Positions 45,278 through 54,993 of a stretch of DNA of 64,000 nucleotides are shown here, piece after piece. Below the pieces are notes generated by a model. The model did no database searches. It was not told the origin of the DNA and saw only the letters and a list, made by a program, of their open reading frames with translations. The position numbers and the translations under genes were made by a program. Within the stretch, counting starts at the first letter, position 1. Every line of letters begins with the position of its first letter. Source of the DNA: Treponema sp. (lineage in GTDB: Bacteria; Spirochaetota; Spirochaetia; Treponematales; Breznakiellaceae); the NCBI GenBank assembly GCA_031256445.1, contig JAIRQN010000018.1, positions 46,003-110,002 on the forward strand, given 5' to 3'.

Positions 45278-45960
45278 TATTTCTTCCCCTTAATCCTGGA
45301 TTGGCGGTCTGTTGTTCTGATTGTTGGCAGTTCCATCAGGCCGGACATGCAGATAAGCGGATGCTGTTTTGGATCGCACAGGCTTTCTTTATCAATCAGC
45401 CTGGGCAGATTGAACGGTCTGGAAATCGCAATTTGAATTTCCGAGTCGCCCCTTTGCGCGCCAAGCCTTATAATGTAACGATCGCGGGATTGAGGCGACT
45501 GTTCTGTAAATCCTATAAATAAACCCGTGTCATTTATATCAATTGCGACAGTAAAGGAGTTGTCTTTGGATTTTGGGGCATCCTCTCCTTCGGCCAGAGG
45601 AACTACGCGTAAACAGTAGCCGTTGAAATCCGGCGCGTTTTCGTGGATTTCCCTTTCATGCCCCCTGATTTCCCAAAAAGCGTAAACCCAAAAAGGGTCT
45701 CTGATTAATACATCAATAAATGAAATGTTATACTGTTTTGGAAGAGCGGCCGGTTCCGGCCACGATGAAACGATTTCCAAATCGTCATCCGCCTGTTCAT
45801 TTTCCGCGGCGGAAGTTTCAAGCAGTTCTTCAATGATGAAAATTCTCTCCAGTCCCGGAGGAATATCGATGCTGTAATTATCAGCCAGTTTAATCAACTC
45901 GCCGGTGCTTAGGCTTTCAAGCCAATGACGCGATAAGGGAGCCTGAACATTGTTTTCCAT
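45277..45960 (-). CDS. DUF4912 protein
   Basis: 227-residue soluble protein. The N-terminal 50 residues resemble a Rho/SAP-like helical motif (STGELIKLADNYSIDIPPGL); the middle has the DUF4912 hallmark DPFWVYAFWEI near residue 98, followed by beta strands (CLRVVPL, FTVAIDINDTGLFIGF, RYIIRLGAQ). DUF4912 proteins commonly sit beside GH57/DUF1957 genes; the role is unknown, but glycan or polymer binding is plausible. First gene of the pair. Confidence 0.85.
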   Translation of the reverse strand: MENNVQAPLSRHWLESLSTGELIKLADNYSIDIPPGLERIFIIEELLETSAAENEQADDDLEIVSSWPEPAALPKQYNISFIDVLIRDPFWVYAFWEIRGHEREIHENAPDFNGYCLRVVPLAEGEDAPKSKDNSFTVAIDINDTGLFIGFTEQSPQSRDRYIIRLGAQRGDSEIQIAISRPFNLPRLIDKESLCDPKQHPLICMSGLMELPTIRTTDRQSRIKGKK

Positions 45961-46026
45961 ATTTCAGCTTATTTTGAAAAAAAAACCGATTAAAGTCAAC
46001 TGTGCGCCAGGAAGTCCGTTTAAGGT

Positions 46027-48987
46027 TCAGGCAGACGCGGCGTAACGCGGCTTTCTCATGCAGTGGATGCGCAGTTTGAACAATACTTCATCAATGTTAA
46101 GAGGTTTTCCGACATGATCGTTCATGCCCGCTTTAAAGCATTTTTCAATGTCTTCCTGGAACACATTAGCCGTCATCGCGATTATCGGCACCGTTTTGGC
46201 ATACGGCGAATCAAGGGCCCTGATGCGTTTTGTCGCTTCATATCCGTCCATTTCCGGCATCTGCACATCCATAAATATGGCGTCGTATTTATCCGGAGTC
46301 TGCGTGAATTTTTTCAGCGCTTCTTTTCCGTTCAGCGCCTGCGATATTTTGATTCCTGTCGGCTCAAGCAGCGCAAGCACAATCTCCCTGTTAATTTCCA
46401 TGTCTTCCGCGAGTAGAATATTCCGGCCTTCAAATAACCCCTGCGCGTCTGTATGCTCATATTTTTCGTTATTGTTTTCCGTATCCGCATGTTCCGCCGC
46501 CCGCTGCATATGTACAGTGAACGCGAAGGTAGATCCCTTGTCAGGTTCGGATTTTACCCAGATTTTGCCGCCCATCATTTCCACAATCGCTTTGGATATC
46601 GACAATCCCAGTCCTGTGCCTCCGAATCTGCGCGTAGTGTTCGCTTCCGCCTGGTTAAACGCGCCGAACAGCATATCAAGCTTGTCAGGTTTTATTCCTA
46701 TTCCGGTATCGGTTACTTCAATTTGAATTGTGCAGACGCCGTTATTCTCTCCCATGTATTTCGCGTCAAGGCTGATAAGGCCTTTTTCCGGCGTGAACTT
46801 TACTGCGTTTCCGAGCAGGTTTGTAATAACCTGCCTTAAACGCTGATCGTCTCCCACAAGCGTTTTTGGAATTGACTTGTCAATATTAACGGAAAACTTC
46901 TGCTGCTTTTCATCAACGCGGAATGTAATTATGCTGACTGCCCTTTGAATCGCCGTATCAAAATTAAATTCCACAGATGATAACTGGAATTTATTGGCTT
47001 CAATTTTTGACACATCCAGAATGTCATTGATTACGCCGAGAAGATGCCGCGACGCTTCGTCGATTCTTTTAAAGCAGTAATCCTTGCGTTCAAGATTTTC
47101 GGCGCTCTCTCCGATGGCTGTCATGCCGACAATCGCGTTAATTGGCGTACGGATTTCATGACTCATATTCGCGAGAAAAACTGTTTTAGCCCTGCTTGCG
47201 GCCTGCGCGCCGTCGAGGGCTTCTTCCAGATCAAGCTGCGAACTTTTAAGCTCGCGGGTGCGTTCCTGCACCTGTTCTTCCAGCATTTTGCCTTCGTTCC
47301 ATTTTTTATGAAATAAAATTGAAAGAAGAATTAGTATGAAAATAAACATAATTGACAAACCGATAAACCACGGGATGCGCGCCTGTGTCAGTTTTGTCCG
47401 GTAATCATAGGTTTTCCGCATCCAGTTGCCGGAAATCCCGTCAACATCTATCATTTTTATCGTCTTCTCAACAATGGAGCAGAGTATTTTACTGTCTTTA
47501 TTAAAACCAAAAGTAGACCCAATAGGATAGTTGAATATAATATTCGCTTTATAACCTGCCTGTTCGTAATAATTCGTATGCATTAAAAGCCTGCTTATGT
47601 AGGACATCATAACGTCTATTTCGTCGTTTTGAAGCGCTGAAAAGGCGTCAGCGGCTTTTTCATATACAATTATATGCCTGTGATTCGGAAACCATCTGTT
47701 GAAAATATCAGTCTGGGGAGTGTTTTTTGTCAGGCCAACCTTCAAATGTTTAATCTCGTTAATTCTGACGTTCCGGAGTTCAGATTTGGAAAGCAGCGCG
47801 TAATAGTCCTTCATAAAAAAAGCGTTTGGCCACAGATAATTATTCTCCCGTTCCGCTGTATGCAGCAGTTCGGTTATCATTTCCGCCTCTCCGCCGCTGA
47901 GCTTTTGCAGCAATGCGGGCCATTCCGTATTTTCGTTATTGACGATTTGGAATGTAATGCCTGTAAACGCTTCTATTTCGCGAATGACATCGAACGCGAT
48001 TCCCTGCCATTCGTTCCTGTGCCTGTCATAAAAACTGATTGGATAGTTGTCATATTCTGCCACGAATTTTACAACAGGATTGCCGCTTAAATATTTTTTT
48101 TCCTCTTCCGACAGGCGCATCAGCAGATTATGTTTTATGTAGTCATGATAGCCGCTGTTATATAAATTCGTTAAATAGCCGGAGTAATCATCGTCGAGAA
48201 TTTTTTGAATTATCGATATAACCGGCTCAAGTTCCGGTTTGTTGGCTGTAAGGGAAACCGGCGCGTAAATAATCGGGAAAACGTCACTGGCAGTAACATC
48301 ATCATAAATATTAAAGGAAGCCTCTGCGCCTTCGCCGAAGAAAGCGTCAGCTTCTCCGCTTTTTAATAATTGGTAAGCCTCGTAAATGTTTTCCGCAAAA
48401 ACAGTTTCGTATGTTTCATTCAGCGCCGCCGCAACATCGTTAACTGTTGTAGAGTCCCTTAAGAACGCGTAACGCCTGTTTTTCTGCGAAGATACCTGCC
48501 GCTGGGGGCTGTCCATAATTTTTATTTGTTTCACAGGACGATTCGCAATGGATTCTGTCATAAAGTATCTCATGCGCCGTTCATCAGTAGCTGTCAATTC
48601 TCCGGTAAAATCTACCTCTCCGGATTCAAGGCCGGCAAGCAGATCGTCCCATTTGAATATCCGCGGTTTGAATTCAATGCCGAACAGTTCCGTCAGCCAA
48701 TTGCAGAATAACGCGGAAAAACCTCCTGTTCTGCCGTCTTCTGTATAAAATGTCTCGGCGGTTAAAATCATGCCGTAGGTAAAAAAGTCTGTATGTTTTT
48801 GCAGATTTTCAACGGCTTTTATTTCATCGTCTGTTATTCCCGGAATGTCCAGATAGCTCTCATAGTGCGGAGTTGATGCCAGTATGTCTGTCTGTTCTGC
48901 TTTTGATTCTTTGCATCCCTGTAAAACGCCTGATAAAAATAAAACTGCCAGTGATATGCCTGTTATCTGTTTAATACCCGCATTCAT
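46027..48987 (-). CDS. Hybrid histidine kinase with two periplasmic solute-binding domains
   Basis: 986 residues from the ATG at 48987 (AAGGATA upstream; an ATG 21 nt earlier lacks a site). The signal peptide ends in a lipobox-like GVLQGC (Cys25), so the N-terminus may be lipid-anchored. Two SBP_bac_3-type domains follow (about 50-290 and 300-535; the second has [29 protein letters not shown] and [12 protein letters not shown]). TM about 550-572, coiled linker, HisKA His610 ([14 protein letters not shown]), HATPase ([13 protein letters not shown]), receiver Asp907 ([11 protein letters not shown]). No HPt. This BvgS-like layout suggests sensing of amino acids or similar small solutes. It follows the pseudouridine synthase gene by 39 nt. 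Confidence 0.9.
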   Translation of the reverse strand: MNAGIKQITGISLAVLFLSGVLQGCKESKAEQTDILASTPHYESYLDIPGITDDEIKAVENLQKHTDFFTYGMILTAETFYTEDGRTGGFSALFCNWLTELFGIEFKPRIFKWDDLLAGLESGEVDFTGELTATDERRMRYFMTESIANRPVKQIKIMDSPQRQVSSQKNRRYAFLRDSTTVNDVAAALNETYETVFAENIYEAYQLLKSGEADAFFGEGAEASFNIYDDVTASDVFPIIYAPVSLTANKPELEPVISIIQKILDDDYSGYLTNLYNSGYHDYIKHNLLMRLSEEEKKYLSGNPVVKFVAEYDNYPISFYDRHRNEWQGIAFDVIREIEAFTGITFQIVNNENTEWPALLQKLSGGEAEMITELLHTAERENNYLWPNAFFMKDYYALLSKSELRNVRINEIKHLKVGLTKNTPQTDIFNRWFPNHRHIIVYEKAADAFSALQNDEIDVMMSYISRLLMHTNYYEQAGYKANIIFNYPIGSTFGFNKDSKILCSIVEKTIKMIDVDGISGNWMRKTYDYRTKLTQARIPWFIGLSIMFIFILILLSILFHKKWNEGKMLEEQVQERTRELKSSQLDLEEALDGAQAASRAKTVFLANMSHEIRTPINAIVGMTAIGESAENLERKDYCFKRIDEASRHLLGVINDILDVSKIEANKFQLSSVEFNFDTAIQRAVSIITFRVDEKQQKFSVNIDKSIPKTLVGDDQRLRQVITNLLGNAVKFTPEKGLISLDAKYMGENNGVCTIQIEVTDTGIGIKPDKLDMLFGAFNQAEANTTRRFGGTGLGLSISKAIVEMMGGKIWVKSEPDKGSTFAFTVHMQRAAEHADTENNNEKYEHTDAQGLFEGRNILLAEDMEINREIVLALLEPTGIKISQALNGKEALKKFTQTPDKYDAIFMDVQMPEMDGYEATKRIRALDSPYAKTVPIIAMTANVFQEDIEKCFKAGMNDHVGKPLNIDEVLFKLRIHCMRKPRYAASA

Positions 48988-49026
48988 TATCCTTAACATG
49001 GCAAGCATTATACAAAAATAAAATAT

Positions 49027-49686
49027 TTATGTATATAAGTTATTTTCTTTCAAATAAAAAATTTTAAAATATTCAGGCAGAGGAGCGGTGATATTCAGGT
49101 TATATGTATCGTTGATGACCAGCCTTGACGCGTGCAGAAGCAGCCGTTTAAGACCCATTGTCCTGCGTAATTCCTTATTTAATTTAAAATCGCCGTACTT
49201 GTCATCTCCCAGAACAGGGGTTCCGTTCATGGCAAGGTGCCTTCTGATTTGATGCATTCTTCCTGTGCCGGGTTCAAGTTCCAGAATCGAATACTTCAAT
49301 GTCAGAGGCGAATTCAATGTTATTTTCTTTAGAATTTTATACTTTGTTTCTGCTTTTTTTATGCTGCCCCGGATATTCAAATCCGCAGAAATTATTCCTG
49401 CGCCGCTTAAGTGCCAGGCGCAGACAGCTATGTACTGTTTTACCGTTTTGCGGCTGCCCATAAGCCGTGATAAATCAGCGGCGGCTTTTTTTGTTTTTGC
49501 CGTCAGGATGCAGCCGGATGTATCTTTATCAAGACGGTGAACCAAAAGCGGCGCCGGAACGCGAATTTCCGCAAGAAGCCTGTCAAGCGATGACTTTACT
49601 CCTTCTCCGCCCTGAACCGCGAGTCCGGCAGGTTTATTTAAAATTATTATATTGTCGTCTTCGTATAATATTTCAACATTTTTCAT
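49027..49686 (-). CDS. RluA-family pseudouridine synthase
   Basis: 219 residues converting uridines to pseudouridine in rRNA or tRNA. Catalytic Asp lies in the family motif LVHRLDKDTSG near residue 50; NKPAGLAVQGG and the later GRMHQIRRHLAMNG and PVLGDDKYGD motifs are all present. There is no N-terminal S4 domain, so it is a short RluA-type enzyme; the exact target position cannot be told. It diverges from the transglutaminase-like gene with a 41-nt gap. Confidence 0.93.
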   Translation of the reverse strand: MKNVEILYEDDNIIILNKPAGLAVQGGEGVKSSLDRLLAEIRVPAPLLVHRLDKDTSGCILTAKTKKAAADLSRLMGSRKTVKQYIAVCAWHLSGAGIISADLNIRGSIKKAETKYKILKKITLNSPLTLKYSILELEPGTGRMHQIRRHLAMNGTPVLGDDKYGDFKLNKELRRTMGLKRLLLHASRLVINDTYNLNITAPLPEYFKIFYLKENNLYT

Positions 49687-49727
49687 TCAGTCTACCGCCG
49701 GCATTAACATCTTCCGATAATAATACC

Positions 49728-50873
49728 ATGAAACGCGTTTTAATATTATCAGTTTTACTTTTGGTTCCGGTTTTTGTTTTTTCTGAGGCGCTGTATTCGC
49801 CTACATGGGGTTTCAGGCTTGATCTTCCCGAAGGTTTTGAATATGCCGAAGGAGACGGCAAGGATCGTTTTTCATTCAACGGCCCTGACGGTATAATACT
49901 GGATATCGTGGTGTATAATGGCATTTACAGATCAGTTAAGGAACTTGTAAACGATATTAATAAAAAGATTACCAATAAAGGCAATTCGGATTTTTTTACC
50001 TACGGGACAAAGCAGGCGGCAGTTATTGAGTTGAAATTCGCCAATTCAAGCGGCTGGGGTCTTTGCGTAGAACTTGGAGACAGAGCTAAAGCCCCCAATA
50101 CCGGCGCGCCTATGCTCCTTGCCCTTTCTTTCGGCCCGTCCGGAACCGCCAATGCCGCGTATCTGGATCTATTCCATATATCAGCGCTTGATTCTATTAT
50201 CCCTTCAGACGCCGAACAGTTTTACCCCGGTCCCATAATGGAATACAGTTACCCGCGGGGAAAAAAGATGCAGGCTGCGATAAAATCAATGGGAATTAAC
50301 GCGGCAATTTTTGAGAATGACGCGCAGGCCGGCCAGGCTCTGATTGATCGTGAGTATAAAATATTGGAAACTTACGCCGCTACTCCCATGTGGAAAGAAG
50401 CGTGGCTGCGTTATTACCGGTTAATTTACCGCGATTCGTATGACAGGATTTCTGACGCGGCCGGAAAAATCGCGCTCAATATGGGCGCGTCCGCGTCACT
50501 AACCGCGTCTGATAAAAGGGTTTTTGCCAGTAAAGCGCTCGCATTTGTTCAGGGTTTCACATATGAAAGGGATTTATCCGGGAGCGATTTTGTCGATCTT
50601 GTCAGCGCGGTTACGCAGAACCGCGGCGATTGCGACAGTCGCGCCATGCTGTGGGCGATAATCCTGTCCCATGCCGATATTAAATCCGCGATGATGGTTT
50701 CCCAGCAGCACAGCCACGCAATGGGCCTTGCCGACATTGAAGGCTCCGGCGCCCGTTTTGCCGCTTATGGCACCAGATGGCTGGTCGCAGAAACTACAGC
50801 GGATGTTGACATTGGCCTGATTGCTCAGGATATGAGCGATACAGAATCCTGGTTAGGGATAATTTTTGACTAA
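49728..50873 (+). CDS. Exported transglutaminase-like protein
   Basis: 381 residues from the ATG at 49728; a longer in-frame reading would run antisense into the pseudouridine synthase gene. Signal peptide MKRVLILSVLLLVPVFVFSE, so periplasmic. A C-terminal transglutaminase-like fold (from about 280) has Cys302 in RGDCDSRAMLW, His328 or His330 in QQHSHAM and ETTADVD for the third residue of the triad. The N-terminal half resembles a PsbP-like beta domain (WGFRLDLPEGFEYAEGDG). Possible role: cysteine protease or cross-linking on envelope substrates; unknown target. Confidence 0.75.
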   Translation: MKRVLILSVLLLVPVFVFSEALYSPTWGFRLDLPEGFEYAEGDGKDRFSFNGPDGIILDIVVYNGIYRSVKELVNDINKKITNKGNSDFFTYGTKQAAVIELKFANSSGWGLCVELGDRAKAPNTGAPMLLALSFGPSGTANAAYLDLFHISALDSIIPSDAEQFYPGPIMEYSYPRGKKMQAAIKSMGINAAIFENDAQAGQALIDREYKILETYAATPMWKEAWLRYYRLIYRDSYDRISDAAGKIALNMGASASLTASDKRVFASKALAFVQGFTYERDLSGSDFVDLVSAVTQNRGDCDSRAMLWAIILSHADIKSAMMVSQQHSHAMGLADIEGSGARFAAYGTRWLVAETTADVDIGLIAQDMSDTESWLGIIFD

Positions 50874-50994
50874 CCTGTAAAAAAGGTTTGCATTATTCGC
50901 GCCGAAGAGTTTAATACTCCGCCCTTTGGGGCAATTAAAAACTGGACTTTTATTAAAACCTTGTGATAATATTTTATTATATAGGAGGATTAAT

Positions 50995-52635
50995 ATGGCG
51001 GAAGGAATGAGCAGTCCAAAATTCTGTCCGGAATGCGGATTCAAACTGAGCGGCCCGTCAAAATTTTGCCCTGAGTGCGGTACGCCATTGGGAAGCGGAG
51101 CGTCAGCTACGCAGACTGCGTCTGCTTTGCAGCCGACATCGCCTTCCCAGCCGGTTTCTGTTACGCAAACAGCGCAAAGCGCGGGCGATGATCCTGTCGA
51201 ATTATATGAAAACGGCCAGTCTGCGTTAAACAGCGGCGATTTAACGTCCGCTTTTAAATATTACAGTACGGCAGCTGAAATGGGGTATGCTCCGGCTCAA
51301 AGCACCCTGGGATGGTGTTATGATTTCGGCAACGGGGTGGAACAGAATTATTCCAAAGCCATAGAGTGGTATTCAAAATCAGCGGCTCAGGGATACTCAA
51401 TTGCCCAGTTTTTTATGGGAATGTGTTATGAATTCGGCAAGGGAGTAGACCAGAATTATCCGATAGCGGTTGAATGGTATTTAAAAGCAGCCGAACAGGG
51501 GCACGCTCCGGCTCAGAAGAATCTTGGGGTTTGCTATGAATTTGGTTATGGCATAGAAAAAAATCCCGTTAAAGCGGTTGAATGGTACACTAAATCCGCA
51601 GATCAGGGGTCTCCGGACGCGCAATGCAACCTTGGATGGTGTTATGAAAGCGGCAACGGCGTAACAAAAAATACGGCAAAGGCGGTTGAATTATACACCA
51701 AAGCCGCTGAACAGAATTACCTTCGCGCTCAATGTAACCTTGGGTGGTGTTATGAAAGCGGCATTGGAGTTCAGCCTGATCCTGTTAAAGCGGTTGAGTG
51801 GTACACCAAAGCCGCTGAACAGGGAGAACCGCGCGGTCAGTATAATCTTGGGTTTTGCTGTTTAAAAGGAAACGGCATAGCTCAGAATTCCGTAAAAGCG
51901 GCTGAATGGTATATAAAAGCGGCTGAACAGGGGTACTCATTCGCGCAGAATGATCTTGGGCATTTATATGAGTACGGCAACGGCGTACCCAAGGATCTGG
52001 TTAAGGCAGTTGAATGGTACACCAAAGCCGCGGATCAGGGGCTTGCTCCCGCTCAGTGCAATCTGGGTTTATGTTATGAATTCAACAAAGGCGTAACCGC
52101 CGATATTAAAAAAGCCGTAGAGCTGTATACCATGGCAGCTGAAAAGGGAAATGTTTTGGCGCAGGGGAACCTTGCCTACTGCTACGAATATGGCAACGGT
52201 CTTGCCAAAGATTACGTTAAAGCTGTTGAATGGTATTCAAAAGCCGCCGCTGGCGGTCACGCGTTTTCTCAATGCAGACTTGGAATGTGTTATAAAAACG
52301 GCAACGGCGTGCCAAAAGATGAAGTAAAAGCCGCTCAGTTGTATGCGCAGGCCGCGGAACAGGGAGACATAACGGCGCAATCCTGCCTTGGCTGGTGTTA
52401 TGATAAAGGCGAAGGCATAGCGCAGAATTATTTTAAAGCTGTTGAATGGTATATGAAAGCGGCAGCCGGCGGTGATGGTTACGCTCAGAGTAATTTGGGA
52501 TACTGTTATGAAATGGGTAACGGTATTCAACAGGATTACGCAAAAGCGGTTGAATGGTATAAAAAAGCCGCAGCCCAGGGGAATGAATTCGGCAAGAACC
52601 GCCTTAGCGACTTAAAAAAACAGGGTATTGCCTAA
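50995..52635 (+). CDS. Zinc-ribbon Sel1 repeat protein
   Basis: 546 residues from the ATG at 50995, fixed by AGGAGG at 50983-50988. A double zinc ribbon at the N-terminus (CPECGFKL, CPECGTPL), a Ser/Gln/Thr-rich linker (about 40-70), then twelve Sel1 repeats of 36 residues (consensus AQ-NLG-CYE-GNGV-KAVEWY-KAA-QG) and a partial thirteenth. Sel1 arrays form solenoids for protein contact. No signal peptide, so cytoplasmic. The repeats are similar at DNA level (108-bp period), so recombination could change the number. It overlaps the convergent HTH-EIIA gene by 4 nt. Confidence 0.93.
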   Translation: MAEGMSSPKFCPECGFKLSGPSKFCPECGTPLGSGASATQTASALQPTSPSQPVSVTQTAQSAGDDPVELYENGQSALNSGDLTSAFKYYSTAAEMGYAPAQSTLGWCYDFGNGVEQNYSKAIEWYSKSAAQGYSIAQFFMGMCYEFGKGVDQNYPIAVEWYLKAAEQGHAPAQKNLGVCYEFGYGIEKNPVKAVEWYTKSADQGSPDAQCNLGWCYESGNGVTKNTAKAVELYTKAAEQNYLRAQCNLGWCYESGIGVQPDPVKAVEWYTKAAEQGEPRGQYNLGFCCLKGNGIAQNSVKAAEWYIKAAEQGYSFAQNDLGHLYEYGNGVPKDLVKAVEWYTKAADQGLAPAQCNLGLCYEFNKGVTADIKKAVELYTMAAEKGNVLAQGNLAYCYEYGNGLAKDYVKAVEWYSKAAAGGHAFSQCRLGMCYKNGNGVPKDEVKAAQLYAQAAEQGDITAQSCLGWCYDKGEGIAQNYFKAVEWYMKAAAGGDGYAQSNLGYCYEMGNGIQQDYAKAVEWYKKAAAQGNEFGKNRLSDLKKQGIA

Positions 52636-53276
52636 GCGGTAAGCAGATCGTAAATTTCCTGCTGAGTATGCGCCGAAAGGAGCCTGTTCCGCAGATTGGG
52701 ATCTTTCAGGCGCGTACTGAACCACGAAAGAGTCTGTAAATAATAAGCGTGCTGATTCTGCGCCGCCGCTATCATAAAAACCATCCTGACAGGCTCGTTA
52801 TCCAGATGGTTAAAATCGGCAATTTCCGAGCTGCTGATGCCGACCGACACTACAAGGTCTGTTACCGAAGAAAGACGCACATGCGGAATTGCAATGCCGC
52901 AGCCGATTGCCGTACTCATCAGTTCTTCCCGTTTCAGAATTTCCGCGGCAAGTTCCTGTCTGTTCTTTATCTGCGGAGCGGCCGCGAGGTTTTCCGCCAA
53001 TACAAGAAGCGCTTCCTGTTTTCTCTGATAGTCAAAAAAAAGTATCCTCTGCAATGACAGAATAGACTGCGGCTGCACTGAATTGTGGCGGTCTGACGTA
53101 TTTGATGTTAGTTTTTCATTAACCCATTTATCAATTTCTGATTTTTTAAAACGCCACGCGGTTCTTATTTTCCCGGCGGGAATTTCACCTTTCTGGGCGT
53201 AGTCGTAAACTGTGCGTTCTGAAACCCGTAGATATTTAGCTACCTCTTCCAGAGTTAGAATATCATCATCGGTCAT
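52632..53276 (-). CDS. Excisionase-type HTH fused to EIIA-Ntr domain
   Basis: 214 residues from the ATG at 53276; an in-frame TTG at 53312 would add 12. Residues 1-55 are a MerR/excisionase-type DNA-binding domain (LTLEEVAKYLRVSERTVYDYA, PAGKIRTAWRFKKSEIDKW). From about 70 to the end is an EIIA-Ntr domain with active-site His in GIAIPHVRL and DNEPVRMVFMIAA. This suggests a DNA-binding regulator controlled by phosphorylation via HPr. It stands alone; no target gene is obvious. Confidence 0.88.
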   Translation of the reverse strand: MTDDDILTLEEVAKYLRVSERTVYDYAQKGEIPAGKIRTAWRFKKSEIDKWVNEKLTSNTSDRHNSVQPQSILSLQRILFFDYQRKQEALLVLAENLAAAPQIKNRQELAAEILKREELMSTAIGCGIAIPHVRLSSVTDLVVSVGISSSEIADFNHLDNEPVRMVFMIAAAQNQHAYYLQTLSWFSTRLKDPNLRNRLLSAHTQQEIYDLLTA

Positions 53277-53379
53277 AAATACAGGATCGCACGGTATATC
53301 AGCAAAAGTCAAGAGATTCCAATTATTTGAAAGAAAAACATGTTTTTATGAAAAATTCCGCAGGTATTTTGTAATAAAG

Positions 53380-53790
53380 TTAACCTTTTAACTCATACAG
53401 TGAATCCCAGGGAAGCAAGTCTCCGATTGTTGAATCCACCTGATCAGGGCCGCTGCCCGCAAAGCGCACAGGAGCGTCAGGCTGCATAAATTCGCTTAGT
53501 ACCTGACGGCATGCGCCGCACGGACCGACAGGTTTTTTTGAGTCCGGAGTTGATATAGCCAGCGCTTCAAATTTTTGCTTTCCCATTGTAACAGCTGTTG
53601 CCGCCGCGTTTCTTTCCGCGCAGATTGAAAGGCCAAAGGAACGGTTTTCAACATTTACTCCTGTTACAATGCTTCCGTCTTCGCAGAGCAGGGCCGCTCC
53701 TACCCGGAATTTGGAATAGGGAGCGTATGCCATTTCGGCAGCCTGACGGGCTTGCGCAAACAAAGAGTCCATTTGTAATTTCTCGATCAT
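53380..53790 (-). CDS. cdd: Cytidine deaminase
   Basis: Homotetrameric-type cytidine deaminase, 136 residues, producing uridine from cytidine in pyrimidine salvage. Zinc site: CAERNA (with catalytic Glu) and PCGACRQVL. AAGGAGG precedes the ATG. -10-like TATAAT elements for this gene (53807-53812, - strand) and for the divergent gene (53816-53821, + strand) are only 3 bp apart. Confidence 0.95.
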   Translation of the reverse strand: MIEKLQMDSLFAQARQAAEMAYAPYSKFRVGAALLCEDGSIVTGVNVENRSFGLSICAERNAAATAVTMGKQKFEALAISTPDSKKPVGPCGACRQVLSEFMQPDAPVRFAGSGPDQVDSTIGDLLPWDSLYELKG

Positions 53791-53852
53791 ACTTGCCTCC
53801 TTTTTGATTATACCATATAATAACCCATGCCGCTTTGATTACAGGGGGAAAT

Positions 53853-54992
53853 GTGGCTCAACAGAGAAAACAACTCAGATTTGTTATTATTTTTTTAATA
53901 TTTATTGCGTATTTTATAATCGCCGCGAGGCCAATTCCGCGTGAGACGATCCTTACTCCGAAATGGCTTGGCTCTCTTACCGGCAGTCCCGCTGAAACTG
54001 AAACGGTTCAGCCTGACTCCGCAGACGAAGAGCGTCTTCTTCCGTTCACATTGGGCGGCAGATTCGGATATGTGGACAGGGCCGGTAATTTTGCGTTTAA
54101 CAATATTAAAACCGGCGAAATATACCTTAGTGAAAACCTTTGGACAGAATACGCCGCAGAGCCTGCCAAAATTGAAATAAAAAATATTTCCGGGCAGACA
54201 GTAACGGAAATAGCCGATATGAAAGGTTATCCGGTTTTGCTGGACGGCAGGATTTTTATTTTAGGCAGCGAGCAGAACGCGTTATCTGAAATTAACGGGA
54301 ACGGCGGCGTTATGTGGACGTATGAGTTCGGCGCTCCGCTTACCTGCATTGACGCCGCCTCCGGCCTTGTGCTGACAGGCTCCGTTGACGGCATTATAGA
54401 GATACTCGATTCGCAGGGCAGGCGTATTTTTTATTTTGAACCCGGCGGTTCCCGGTACGCCGTTATCGCGGGCTGCGCAATTTCACGTAACGGTTCGCGT
54501 TTCGGAATTATCTGCGGCATAGACCAGCAGCGTTTTTTGCTGCTTGAACGCTACGGAAGCGACGGCGATTACAAGGTAGTCCATCATGAATTTCTTGACG
54601 CCGGTTTCAGGCGTCCTGTGCATATTTCTTTTATCGATCAGGACCAGCGCGTTATATATGAACGAAGGGAAGGCATTGGGTGCTATAATATTAAATCCAG
54701 GCAGGAAATATTAATTCCGCTCGGCGGTGAAATCGCGGCGATTGACTCCTGCGGCGATAATGGTTTTTTGTTTTTGATTAACTCATACTCAGGCGGATTA
54801 AAGGAGTTTATCGGCATTAAATTCCCCGGCGAAGGATTGACGCCTTTTTTTAAATTCAGGCGCGATATGCGCGACTCGGTTTTTATCAGGGCTTCTTTTA
54901 AAAGCGGCGATGTTTTTCTGGGAAGAACAGATTCAATGCTTGTCGCCGGAGGAGGAACGACTTTGATTTCCTTTGGACTGGAGGAGAAATAA
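53853..54992 (+). CDS. Membrane-anchored beta-propeller-like protein
   Basis: 379 residues from the GTG at 53853, preferred because AGGGGGA lies just upstream; an in-frame TTG at 53835 is weaker. An N-terminal membrane helix (about 9-28) is followed by a short Pro/Thr linker and a beta-rich body with PQQ/WD-like repeats (GGRFGYVDRAGNFAF, GVMWTYEFGAPLTCIDAASGLVLTG-type strand pairs). Probably a periplasmic scaffold. Function not known. Its stop overlaps the region just before the M23-like gene (1 nt apart), so they form an operon. Confidence 0.7.
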   Translation: MAQQRKQLRFVIIFLIFIAYFIIAARPIPRETILTPKWLGSLTGSPAETETVQPDSADEERLLPFTLGGRFGYVDRAGNFAFNNIKTGEIYLSENLWTEYAAEPAKIEIKNISGQTVTEIADMKGYPVLLDGRIFILGSEQNALSEINGNGGVMWTYEFGAPLTCIDAASGLVLTGSVDGIIEILDSQGRRIFYFEPGGSRYAVIAGCAISRNGSRFGIICGIDQQRFLLLERYGSDGDYKVVHHEFLDAGFRRPVHISFIDQDQRVIYERREGIGCYNIKSRQEILIPLGGEIAAIDSCGDNGFLFLINSYSGGLKEFIGIKFPGEGLTPFFKFRRDMRDSVFIRASFKSGDVFLGRTDSMLVAGGGTTLISFGLEEK

Positions 54993-54993
54993 C

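Noticed and set aside
46124..46726. 200-residue + strand open frame opposite the hybrid kinase
   Set aside because: Mirror of HATPase and receiver coding; no ribosome site or family features.
49467..49727. Longer reading of the transglutaminase-like gene
   Set aside because: It runs antisense through the pseudouridine synthase gene; the signal peptide begins at 49728.
51280..52600. Regular 108-bp DNA repeats that could be taken for a satellite or CRISPR-like array
   Set aside because: They are in frame, translate to Sel1 repeats, have no unique spacers and lie inside an intact gene with a ribosome site.
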